Shown piece after piece: positions 1 to 5,640 of a stretch of DNA of 7,158 bases; the first letter of the stretch is position 1; the number at the start of each line of letters is the position of its first letter. Both the position numbers and the translations under genes were made by a program. Under the pieces are notes generated by a model. That model saw only the letters and a list, made by a program, of their open reading frames with translations, was not told the DNA's origin and made no database searches. Source of the stretch: Porticoccus sp. (lineage in GTDB: Bacteria > Pseudomonadota > Gammaproteobacteria > Pseudomonadales > Porticoccaceae); assembly GCA_011049795.1 (NCBI GenBank), contig DRHD01000278.1, positions 1-7,158 on the forward strand. Direction: 5' to 3'.

Positions 1-208
1 AAAGTTTTTGATTTTTCTTTAGCTCCATCTGATTACACTGAACATTTGCCAAGCGCTCAAGATCCTCCAATCCCAGCTCACTATACCTGCTTAGAATATT
101 CTCGAGTGAAATAGGCATAGCGGGTTTAACAATTGATTCAGCTACCTGCGTATAGTTTGAACTTTCCCGAAAATCATCTTGGCGTACACTAATCGCGCTG
201 CCTATCAT
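1..208 (-). CDS. Partial hypothetical protein, N-terminal 69 residues
   Basis: An open frame runs on the minus strand from an ATG at 208 to the window edge without a stop. The start is supported by a GGAG ribosome binding site (RBS) about 8 bases upstream (bases 216-219). The protein begins MIGSAISVRQDDF and continues as a polar, mostly helical-looking sequence rich in Glu, Leu, Asn and Gln (for example LENILSRYSELGLEDLERLAN around residues 36-56). It has no signal peptide and no membrane segment in the visible part. I do not recognise the family. It is separated from the neighbouring stress operon by about 290 AT-rich bases and by that operon's terminator, so it is a separate transcription unit. 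Whether the frame is a real gene rests on the RBS, the uninterrupted frame and normal-looking codon use. Confidence 0.6.
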   Translation of the reverse strand, partial: MIGSAISVRQDDFRESSNYTQVAESIVKPAMPISLENILSRYSELGLEDLERLANVQCNQMELKKNQKL

Positions 209-492
209 CTCTACACTCCATTGTAGCTAGACAAGAACTATACTTTCAGGGCGAAAGCACACAGTAATGTACATGACATTAGTTAAATACAGCGTGTGAA
301 ATATAGTAACCACTTAGCGTTATCACAAGATTATTTTTTTCATTCGCATAAATATATTAACAAATGTTAAGAACATTAAAAATTTCGCACACAAATTTAA
401 TTGCGCTGAGTAACTAAATGTTAGGAATATCAACAATCAGCACTTATCTAACAACAGAAATTAAGAAAAAATTATTACCTAAGTTATAATTT
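209..492. other. AT-rich intergenic region
   Basis: I see no credible gene in either strand. The minus strand carries a TATAGT hexamer (bases 242-237) about 30 bases upstream of the ATG at 208. It could be a -10 box for the partial gene, but no good -35 box lies 16-18 bases further upstream, so I do not call a promoter. The part nearest the terminator is runs of A and T without obvious repeats. Confidence 0.5.
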
Positions 493-523
493 AAAAAAAA
501 GCCCTGTTATTAAACAGGGCTTT
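493..523 (-). terminator. Rho-independent terminator of the katN-yciE operon
   Basis: Bases 498-523 form an 11-bp perfect stem (AAAGCCCTGTT pairing with AACAGGGCTTT) around an ATTA loop. Read on the minus strand the stem is followed by an uninterrupted run of T (complement of the A run at 493-500). It lies 26 bases after the yciE stop codon at 549-551. Stem, tetraloop and T tract all fit a strong intrinsic terminator for minus-strand transcripts. Confidence 0.92.
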
Positions 524-548
524 AATACAACAGAAAAATACACTTGGA

Positions 549-1049
549 TTACGTTTTAGCGCGAAGATTATCCCCGTCACGCTCTAAGTATTGCTGTGTA
601 GTTGCATCTAGATGTTGACTGAGCCAATCCGCCATCGCTTCTTCTTCTCGAAGAATCTCTTTGCATATCTGAGATACCTCAGGCTGTGACGCCATATCTG
701 CAGCCTTAATAATAGCTTTATAACACGCTATTTCGAAATGCTCGAACGCATAACTCGCGATACCACCTTTCACCACTTCATCTTCGGCCATCATGCCACC
801 TACAGCCTGACCAAAGGCAGTTAGCTGAGCACCTAAGTCTTTAATAGTAGATGTATCCGTTCCTAATAGGGACAAACAGTGCTCTAGCTTTTCAGACTGA
901 CGCACCGTTTCTCCGACGTGGTCTTCAATACGCCGCTGCAGCGCTGGGTAATGTTCTAAGCGATGAGCTTGAGACTTCAACATTTTCTCAGCTTGCTTTT
1001 CCATGGCATGTGCATCACGTAGCCAATCTACTAAATGCTTGCTTTCCAT
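549..1049 (-). CDS. yciE: YciE-like ferritin-like protein (DUF892)
   Basis: The 166-residue protein matches the length of E. coli YciE (about 168) and shares its N-terminal signature LRDAHAMEKQAE, the FEHFEIACY segment and the C-terminal EEEAMADWL segment. The family forms a four-helix ferritin-like bundle. Plausible metal-site carboxylates by position are E17, E47 (in the H-x-x-E-T motif), E103 or E106, and E135-E137, but this assignment is inference. There is no signal peptide, so it is cytoplasmic. The ATG at 1049 has an AAGGAGT RBS about 8 bases upstream. It is the second gene of an operon, 47 bases after katN, and ends just before a strong terminator. The exact biochemical role of YciE is not settled. 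In enterobacteria it belongs to a general-stress (RpoS-dependent) cluster with Mn catalase, and the same pairing here supports a role in oxidative or osmotic stress. Confidence 0.9.
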   Translation of the reverse strand: MESKHLVDWLRDAHAMEKQAEKMLKSQAHRLEHYPALQRRIEDHVGETVRQSEKLEHCLSLLGTDTSTIKDLGAQLTAFGQAVGGMMAEDEVVKGGIASYAFEHFEIACYKAIIKAADMASQPEVSQICKEILREEEAMADWLSQHLDATTQQYLERDGDNLRAKT

Positions 1050-1096
1050 TGCAGCTACTCCTTATTCATCTCACATTTAAGCGATCGTTCGCTTGT

Positions 1097-1921
1097 CTAC
1101 ATTTGTTCGTTTTGGGCGCCAGAATTGGGTTTCGCCTTGCCTAAAGTTGGCTCCTGGCCTTCAGGTGCAGGCTGTTCCATCGCCGTATATTTACTCTTAC
1201 CATCAAGAGAAGGGCCCTTAGACCAGCGACCTTTTGGTGCTTTTTTATCCAGCAAGGTGTTTAAATAGTAATAAGAGTGCTGCGTAGCCTCATGCTCTTC
1301 AGGCGTCGAATTCGGAATCGGAAGCTGCGCTTGCATGCCACCCAGCTCTTCTATAACGGCTAGCCACTGCTGCTGATGGTAAGTATCACGAGCAATCAGG
1401 AACGACAAGAAATCCTTCATGCCATGATCATCAGTCCAGTTATAAAGGCGTGATGCCAGTACCCTTCCGCCCGCCTCTGCTGCCACGTTGGCTAGCATGT
1501 CGGCACCGATATTACCGGTGGCGTATATATGGCTCATATCAAACGGTACGCCATTTGCGTTTACCGGCATTGCTGAAAGGCCGGAGGACAAGAGATGCCG
1601 TGGGTTAGCACCGCCTAGAATGGCATTCATAACGGGGTCTTTAGCAGTCTCATCTAGATAGGAGACGGGAGCTCCTTCCAGGTTAAGCGCAACCGCATGG
1701 CCAAGCATTTCAATATGCGATAGCTCTTCCGTTGCAGTCGACATCAGCAAGTCGCGAATACGGTCATCACCCCGAGCGCCCATTGCCTGGAAGAAATACT
1801 GCATTGCGACCCGAATTTCCCCTTCAACGCCGCCGATCGCTTGCTGAAGCAACATAGCAAACTGTGGGTTGGGCTTATCGACTTTTACCGGATACTGCAG
1901 TTTTGCAGAATGGTGGAACAT
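1097..1921 (-). CDS. katN: Manganese (non-heme) catalase
   Basis: This 274-residue protein is a dimanganese catalase, which converts hydrogen peroxide to water and oxygen without heme and acts in the cytoplasm. All metal ligands known from the Lactobacillus plantarum enzyme can be placed: E35 (VEGE), E66 and H69 (EELSH), E149 (AAEAGGR) and H182 (DTYHQQQW). The C-terminal tail has the family's RWSKGP segment. The residue before E149 is Ala, where the L. plantarum enzyme has an arginine that shapes substrate access, so peroxide handling may differ. The length fits KatN-type enzymes (about 265-295). The ATG at 1921 has a perfect AAGGAG site 8 bases upstream. It is the first gene of the operon with yciE and follows a long AT-rich upstream region. 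The Salmonella counterpart is RpoS-controlled; a similar control here is inference. Confidence 0.95.
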   Translation of the reverse strand: MFHHSAKLQYPVKVDKPNPQFAMLLQQAIGGVEGEIRVAMQYFFQAMGARGDDRIRDLLMSTATEELSHIEMLGHAVALNLEGAPVSYLDETAKDPVMNAILGGANPRHLLSSGLSAMPVNANGVPFDMSHIYATGNIGADMLANVAAEAGGRVLASRLYNWTDDHGMKDFLSFLIARDTYHQQQWLAVIEELGGMQAQLPIPNSTPEEHEATQHSYYYLNTLLDKKAPKGRWSKGPSLDGKSKYTAMEQPAPEGQEPTLGKAKPNSGAQNEQM

Positions 1922-2414
1922 TTTAAATTCTCCTTAATGAGGTACCAGAAATTCCTTCCACTGGTAGTTATTTTTCGTTTATATTTAAGCTTATTAATAT
2001 TTTTAAAATATTCAAAACCATTAATTTTTTCGCTTAAATAAACGAATTTATTGACCAGACAATATTGATAATAGCTAACGCATGGCTTCCAACAAGCAAC
2101 CTAAGTTATAAAATAGAATATTTAACTTTTATCAAATGAAATTTAAAAGCATCATTGATAATAATTAATATAAAAGGAATAAAAATCACTCGGCAATAAC
2201 ACATCAACCTATTGAATTAGCACCTTTATTTTAAAAATATTAAAAAATTGCACACACAAAAAATTCAAAACAGTCGAAAACCGCTTTGAAAAAGCTTGAT
2301 CATAGCCAACTAGAGAACAAAATATATAATAAAAATTATATCTAGCTTCAATATCAAAAGGAAAAGAGAAATTGTGTTTACATTTCCTTTTAATAATCGA
2401 AAAAGGATAGGACA
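1922..2414. other. Long AT-rich region upstream of katN
   Basis: About 490 bases separate the katN start from the next candidate frame. The stretch is strikingly AT-rich compared with katN. It must hold the katN promoter. A CTATTAT heptamer on the minus strand (bases 2074-2068) resembles a sigma-S type -10 box, but it lies about 150 bases from the ATG and has no clear partner, so I do not call it. An imperfect inverted repeat (CGTTTATATTTAAGC near 1976-1990 and GCTTAAATAAACG near 2031-2043) may be a binding site or chance in AT-rich DNA. A 68-codon minus-strand frame at 2209-2415 looks spurious. Confidence 0.5.
1943..1966 (-). repeat. Inverted repeat in the katN leader
   Basis: TACCAG at 1943-1948 and CTGGTA at 1961-1966 are perfect inverted repeats around a 12-base loop, just upstream of the katN RBS (1930-1935). 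In the transcript they would form a 6-bp hairpin that leaves the RBS free. It could be a protein operator, a leader stabiliser or chance. Confidence 0.35.
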
Positions 2415-2576
2415 TTGAAAAGACTATTAGCTCTTTGCATTTTCATCAGCACGATATCAATAATTTCCGGGTGTTGCACGGAGGCGACGTAATGGCAAGT
2501 CGTAGGTAACCAGTTACTGCTATTTGGAGATAGTGAGCAGCAGCTTGCAAGCTTTGAAGCGGTGCATCTTTATTAG
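2415..2576 (+). pseudogene. Tiny lipoprotein-like frame with an in-frame stop
   Basis: A TTG start at 2415 has an AAGGA site 7 bases upstream and opens a 25-codon frame ending at TAA (2490-2492). The peptide has a textbook lipoprotein signal: KR near the N-terminus, a hydrophobic stretch LLALCIFISTISI, and the lipobox ISGC with the lipidated Cys at residue 20. Only five residues follow before the stop. In the same frame, directly after the TAA, a further 27 codons stay open to TAG at 2574-2576 and read like real protein (WQVVGNQLLLFGDS, then EQQLASFEAVHLY). This suggests either a small lipoprotein of about 52 residues broken by one nonsense mutation, or a genuine 25-residue micro-lipoprotein in the style of entericidins. 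I do not recognise the family. The non-ATG start and short length keep confidence low. Confidence 0.35.
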
Positions 2577-2593
2577 CAATCATAATGTTAGAA

Positions 2594-2630
2594 GGCTTAA
2601 CCCAAATTTTCATCATTGCACAATTAAGCC
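2594..2630 (-). repeat. Inverted repeat around the LysR-type gene stop codon
   Basis: GGCTTAA (2594-2600) and TTAAGCC (2624-2630) are perfect inverted repeats separated by 23 bases and bracket the regulator's stop codon (2613-2615). The loop is long and no T tract follows on the minus strand, so it is at best a weak terminator or an mRNA 3' structure. No better terminator for the regulator was found. Confidence 0.25.
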
Positions 2631-3566
2631 CTCCTGCCGCTGCTGTTCCCTATCAGCCAGAATGTCGACAAATGCACGAACTTTCGCAGGGCGAAAACGT
2701 GCTAATGGAAAAACCACATGTATGCCGCCTGAAGGTAAGCTCCATTGGGGCAAAATATGAATAAGGCGCCCGGCGGCTAGGTCGCCTGCAATGGCATAAT
2801 CAGGCAATATCGAAATGCCAGCACCTGCATACAAGGCTTCACGTACCGCCAGTGTCGCATCCAGGAAAATAGAGGCACACATATGGATGGATCGACGTTC
2901 GTTCTCATTTAGCGAAAATTCCCACTGCAGTGGATGGGGAAGAGCTTTATTCGCAATGAATGGCAATCCTAATAGCTGTTCCGGTTTAGAGAGCTGCGAC
3001 ACCTCCTTTTCAAGGCTTGGCGATGCGACAAGCAATTGGCGGAATGTGCCAATTCTCCTTGCTTGCACGCTTGGCTCTTTTAGCCATCCAACGCGAATAG
3101 CGAGTTCGATATCTTCTGACATCAGATCAACTTTTTGATCTCGCAGCGTGGCATCGACTTGGCACTGAGGGTATTTCTGGGTGTAGGCCGCTATGGCAGG
3201 AACTACAAAAGTGGCGCCGTAGTCGAAAGGCGCCGTCAACCGCAATGTGCCTGCGGGCTCCTGAGCGATCTCACCTAGTTCATTAAAGGCATCTTCAGCT
3301 TCTCGGAGGATCAAGGCACAGCGCTGGTAAAAAACTTTACCGGCGGAAGTGACCTGTACAGATCGTGTTGTCCGCGTGAGTAAAGACGTTCTAAATTCTT
3401 GTTCAAGACGTGCCACTTGCTGGCTAACCACCGACTTAGTGATACCCAGCCGTTCAGCGGCGGCTGTAAAAGAACCCGTTTCCACTACCGCAGCAAAGTA
3501 AGTCAGGCGACGTAAATTATTAAAATCGCCGAGCTTACTTTCGCTTCTATTGTATGCTTTTTCCAT
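2613..3566 (-). CDS. LysR-family transcriptional regulator
   Basis: The N-terminal winged helix-turn-helix is typical of LysR regulators: residues about 15-75 contain LTYFAAVVETGSFTAAAERL, then KSVVSQQVARLE and LLTRTTRSVQVT. The rest (about 90-310) is the periplasmic-binding-like effector domain, with FRQLLVASPSL and AGAGISILPDYA as family landmarks. It binds DNA as a dimer or tetramer and responds to a small molecule not identifiable from sequence. I chose ATG at 3566 (317 residues). A GTG two codons upstream (3572) is in frame. Neither has a recognisable SD sequence, so translation may be weak. The gene is divergent from the DsbA-like/MBL pair, 83 bases away, the classic layout in which such a regulator controls the neighbouring genes and itself. 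Its 3' end lies close to a lipoprotein-like fragment on the other strand. Confidence 0.93.
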   Translation of the reverse strand: MEKAYNRSESKLGDFNNLRRLTYFAAVVETGSFTAAAERLGITKSVVSQQVARLEQEFRTSLLTRTTRSVQVTSAGKVFYQRCALILREAEDAFNELGEIAQEPAGTLRLTAPFDYGATFVVPAIAAYTQKYPQCQVDATLRDQKVDLMSEDIELAIRVGWLKEPSVQARRIGTFRQLLVASPSLEKEVSQLSKPEQLLGLPFIANKALPHPLQWEFSLNENERRSIHMCASIFLDATLAVREALYAGAGISILPDYAIAGDLAAGRLIHILPQWSLPSGGIHVVFPLARFRPAKVRAFVDILADREQQRQEGLIVQ

Positions 3567-3587
3567 ACACACAATATGCTTTGTATG
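3551..3587. promoter_or_regulatory. Putative LysR-type operator, three half-sites
   Basis: TGTATG (3551-3556), CATACA (3564-3569) and TGTATG (3582-3587) form two nested inverted repeats sharing the middle arm. TATGCTTT also repeats directly at 3553 and 3575, exactly 22 bases (two helical turns) apart. The middle arm covers the regulator's ATG and the first arm lies inside its coding sequence, so binding would be expected to repress the regulator. On the other side a poor promoter for the DsbA-like gene could begin with TTGTAT at 3581-3586, which overlaps the third arm and would suit activator-dependent transcription. Operator identity is inferred from position and symmetry. Confidence 0.5.
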
Positions 3588-3649
3588 TGTTTATCCGTCA
3601 ATAAATTCTCTTTAGCATGCGACCCAATCATGAATAAGGAGACTTTTCT

Positions 3650-4288
3650 ATGACGCACACCCTGTATTACCTATTCGACCCCTTGTGTGGCTGTTGCTAT
3701 GGCGCGACGTCCGCTGTTAAAGAAGTGATCGCAGCTGACGACGTGAACGTCGTTCTGCTACCAAGCGGTCTTTTCTCAGACAGCGGTGGAAGGCAAATGG
3801 ATAGTGAATTTGCTGCTTATGCCTGGAGTAACGACCAGTGTATTGAGCGCCTAACGGGACAAATATTTACCCAGTTATATCGCTCTCAAGTGTTAGGCGA
3901 CGATCGGCAACGGCTTGATAGCAGCGCCGCCACGCTGGCGTTGACGGCTGTCGCCATAACAGCGCCAGCTCAAGAGTTCGACACTCTAAAAGCCATCCAA
4001 TACGCCCGCTACGTACAGGGCCGTGACGTGACATCGCAAGCCACTTTAGTGGAACTCCTACAATCACTAGGCCTGTCGCAAGCTGCTGAACTTGTTCTAG
4101 AAACCAATGACCAGCTTGTCGACGCAAATCGTGCTCGACTTTCAAAAGCCCAAGCGCTGATGCAGGAATTCGACGCCCGGGGAGTACCCAGTTTTATTGT
4201 GCAGCAGGGTGACACTCGAAGGAGTATTTCTACTAACGAGATCTATACCACTCCCAGTGCATTGATCCACAAAGTGTTTACGCCATAA
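3650..4288 (+). CDS. DsbA-family thioredoxin-fold protein (CGCC motif)
   Basis: This 212-residue protein starts with a thioredoxin-fold strand directly followed by the redox motif DPLCGCCYGA (C13-G-C15-C16). It ends with the cis-proline loop RGVPSF (P180), and an all-helical insertion lies between, as in DsbA-like proteins (COG3531-type predicted disulfide isomerases). There is no signal peptide, so unlike DsbA itself it should act in the cytoplasm, for example as a thiol-disulfide oxidoreductase or a glutathione-dependent enzyme. The usual motif in this group has Trp where C15 stands, and the extra Cys could change redox potential or bind metal. The ATG at 3650 has AAGGAG 8 bases upstream. 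It is the first gene of a plus-strand operon, 54 bases before the MBL-fold gene, and is presumably controlled by the divergent LysR-type regulator. Substrate unknown. Confidence 0.85.
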   Translation: MTHTLYYLFDPLCGCCYGATSAVKEVIAADDVNVVLLPSGLFSDSGGRQMDSEFAAYAWSNDQCIERLTGQIFTQLYRSQVLGDDRQRLDSSAATLALTAVAITAPAQEFDTLKAIQYARYVQGRDVTSQATLVELLQSLGLSQAAELVLETNDQLVDANRARLSKAQALMQEFDARGVPSFIVQQGDTRRSISTNEIYTTPSALIHKVFTP

Positions 4289-4342
4289 CTCACTGATAGA
4301 CACCTTTAACCTCATCGCTCAATTGTGAAAAGGAAGTATGCA

Positions 4343-5257
4343 ATGACCACACGACGCACGTTTTTAAAGTCTTTAACTGTTTTAGGAGTCTCCATGGCGA
4401 TAAGCACTGGCAACCTAAGTGGTATTAACAGTACCTTCGCGGCTGAAGGTCAACTTAGCTGGCAGCACTTTCCAGCGGGAGAGCACGGTTTTTTCCGAGC
4501 CCCCGTATTGGTGACGGGAACAACAGAGGCGGTTTTAATTGATAGCGGCTTTACCCTATCTGATGGGCGTGCCGTCGCCGAAGCAATCCAACAAAGCGGT
4601 AAGCAGCTAACCACTGTCTACATTAGCCAAAGCGATCCAGATTACTATTTTGGCCTTGGCGCGATAAAAGCAGCCTTCCCTGACGCACGCATTGTCGCCG
4701 CCTCAGCAACCGTTGACGCTATCGAAGCTAATGTTGAGAAAAAAATCTCCACATGGTCACCCCAACTGCAAGACAATGGCCCTCAGTCCCTTGATGATAT
4801 CGTTATGCCCGAGGTTTTCGACGGCCATTTATTGCAAGTCGACGGTCAAGATATTCAGGTTGTTGACGTAGAGGGTTTACCTAATCGTCGCTATCTTTGG
4901 GCGCCCTCCTTGAATGCTGTTTTTGGGGGAGTGCTGGTATTCTCAGACCTACATGTGTGGACAGCAGACACACCTACGGCTGAACAGCGAGCTGCCTGGG
5001 TACAAGCACTTGATGAGATGGCAGCACGCTCTCCTAGTGTCGTTATACCTGGTCATATGCAACCTGATGCCGCTATTGACGCTTCCGCGATTCAATATAC
5101 GCGTGACTACCTATTAGCGTTTGAAGAAGAACTCGCAAAAGCGAATAACAGCGAAGAACTCATTGAAGCAATGACCCGTCACTACCCAGATGCAAAGCTT
5201 AATGTGGCACTCCAGATTGGCGCTAAAGTAGCAATGGGGGAAATGAACTGGGGATAG
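4343..5257 (+). CDS. Tat-exported MBL-fold protein with altered metal motif
   Basis: The protein (304 residues from ATG 4343) begins with a twin-arginine signal, TTRRTFLKS, then a hydrophobic stretch and a likely cleavage site near STFAAEG. It should therefore fold in the cytoplasm and be exported to the periplasm. A metallo-beta-lactamase fold follows: the EAVLIDSGF strand, the motif-2 region SQSDPDYYFG, and the C-terminal VVIPGHM with H238. Where classical members have HxHxDH, this one has Q96-S-D98-P-D100-Y101, and the usual central PGHT-type histidine is replaced by EGLPNRRYLWAP. D202 and H204 in VFSDLHVW may supply ligands. I recall MBL proteins with a similar DPDYYFG segment, so this may be a real subfamily with changed metal chemistry. 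ATG 4343 was preferred over the in-frame GTG at 4325 because AAGGAAG lies 6 bases upstream and the Tat motif then starts properly. It sits 54 bases after the DsbA-like gene, in the same operon. Confidence 0.87.
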   Translation: MTTRRTFLKSLTVLGVSMAISTGNLSGINSTFAAEGQLSWQHFPAGEHGFFRAPVLVTGTTEAVLIDSGFTLSDGRAVAEAIQQSGKQLTTVYISQSDPDYYFGLGAIKAAFPDARIVAASATVDAIEANVEKKISTWSPQLQDNGPQSLDDIVMPEVFDGHLLQVDGQDIQVVDVEGLPNRRYLWAPSLNAVFGGVLVFSDLHVWTADTPTAEQRAAWVQALDEMAARSPSVVIPGHMQPDAAIDASAIQYTRDYLLAFEEELAKANNSEELIEAMTRHYPDAKLNVALQIGAKVAMGEMNWG

Positions 5258-5359
5258 TAATATTTTAACCAGCTGCAACGGCTAAATACGCACGGACATA
5301 GAAAGGGCTTTATAAATCATTTATTTCAGCAAGTAGCGGCTTTGTGGACGCATACGAAA

Positions 5360-5381
5360 AAGCCGTCCTTTCGGACGGCTT
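5360..5381 (-). terminator. Intrinsic terminator downstream of the tRNA-Thr fragment
   Basis: A perfect 9-bp stem (AAGCCGTCC with GGACGGCTT) closes a TTTC loop. On the minus strand it is followed by TTTT, so it suits minus-strand transcripts, and it lies 39 bases beyond the tRNA 3' end, where a native tRNA terminator is expected. In the plus direction it is followed by a weaker T-rich stretch and may also stop the DsbA-like/MBL operon. Confidence 0.85.
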
Positions 5382-5420
5382 AATCTAATTCTCTAACGTT
5401 TTGCTTTTAACCACATTAAG

Positions 5421-5468
5421 TGGTGCCGACACCAGGAGTCGAACCCGGGACCTACTGATTACAAGTCA
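5421..5468 (-). tRNA. 3' fragment of tRNA-Thr(UGU), probable attachment site
   Basis: On the minus strand the segment holds the 3' side of the anticodon stem-loop with loop CTTGTAA (anticodon TGT, bases 5463-5461), the variable region, a complete T arm (CCGGG, loop TTCGACT, CCTGG), the acceptor 3' strand TGTCGGC, discriminator A and an encoded CCA (5423-5421). It closely follows E. coli tRNA-Thr(UGU). Upstream of TGACTTG the match stops: the anticodon stem's 5' strand is GTTGA instead of ACTGA, and no D arm or 5' acceptor strand exists. It is therefore not a functional tRNA gene but the displaced 3' end left when an element integrates into a tRNA gene. The integrase gene starts about 170 bases away. 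Confidence 0.88.
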
Positions 5469-5640
5469 ACCTAATTAATGACTTATGTAGTCACATACTG
5501 TGTTAGCTAGAATTTCGTACCACACTATAAACCACTGATACTACGTGTCAAATTCGGTTTATTTTGTAATTTGCCATGCCGTTTCCTCTCATTGGATCTC
5601 ATATAGTGTCACGAGAAACGGCACGCATACGGTACGCAAA
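5469..5640. promoter_or_regulatory. att-integrase interval, possible integrase promoter and arm sites
   Basis: This 172-base stretch has no gene. Inverted repeats are present: TGACTT at 5479-5484 matches AAGTCA inside the tRNA fragment (5463-5468), and CACA-TAC-TGTG lies at 5492-5502. GTGTCA occurs twice (from 5545 and from 5605). These are candidate recombinase sites. A TATAGT hexamer at 5602-5607, 34 bases before the integrase ATG, could be its -10 box, but the -35 region is poor. Confidence 0.3.

Noticed and set aside
851..1268. Plus-strand frames opposite yciE and the end of katN
   Set aside because: They are antisense shadows of two well-identified genes and have no family features.
2209..2415. 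68-codon minus-strand frame in the AT-rich region
   Set aside because: Composition (many Phe, Ile, Tyr, Lys, Asn) is what AT-rich noncoding DNA gives by chance. No RBS or domain is visible, and it sits back to back with the lipoprotein-like frame.
2542..2553. 12-base perfect palindrome AGCTTGCAAGCT
   Set aside because: Single occurrence, no partner site or promoter nearby, and it lies in the possible coding remnant after the lipoprotein frame.
2815..3138. Plus-strand frame opposite the LysR-type gene
   Set aside because: Antisense shadow; the minus strand encodes a clear LysR effector domain here.
3867..4215. Two minus-strand frames opposite the DsbA-like gene
   Set aside because: Antisense shadows rich in Arg, Ser and Trp, without RBS support.
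4325..4342. GTG 4325 as the start of the MBL-fold gene
   Set aside because: ATG 4343 has a well-placed AAGGAAG site and puts the twin-arginine motif at the usual distance from the N-terminus.
5411..5423. CCAC-ATTAA-GTGG hairpin overlapping the tRNA CCA end
   Set aside because: Only 4 bp, part of it the conserved CCA end. The real terminator is the 9-bp stem at 5360-5381.
5545..5640. GTG 5545 as the integrase start, adding 32 residues
   Set aside because: The added residues do not resemble a recombinase N-terminus and overlap a possible promoter and recombinase sites. ATG 5641 starts a normal arm-binding domain.
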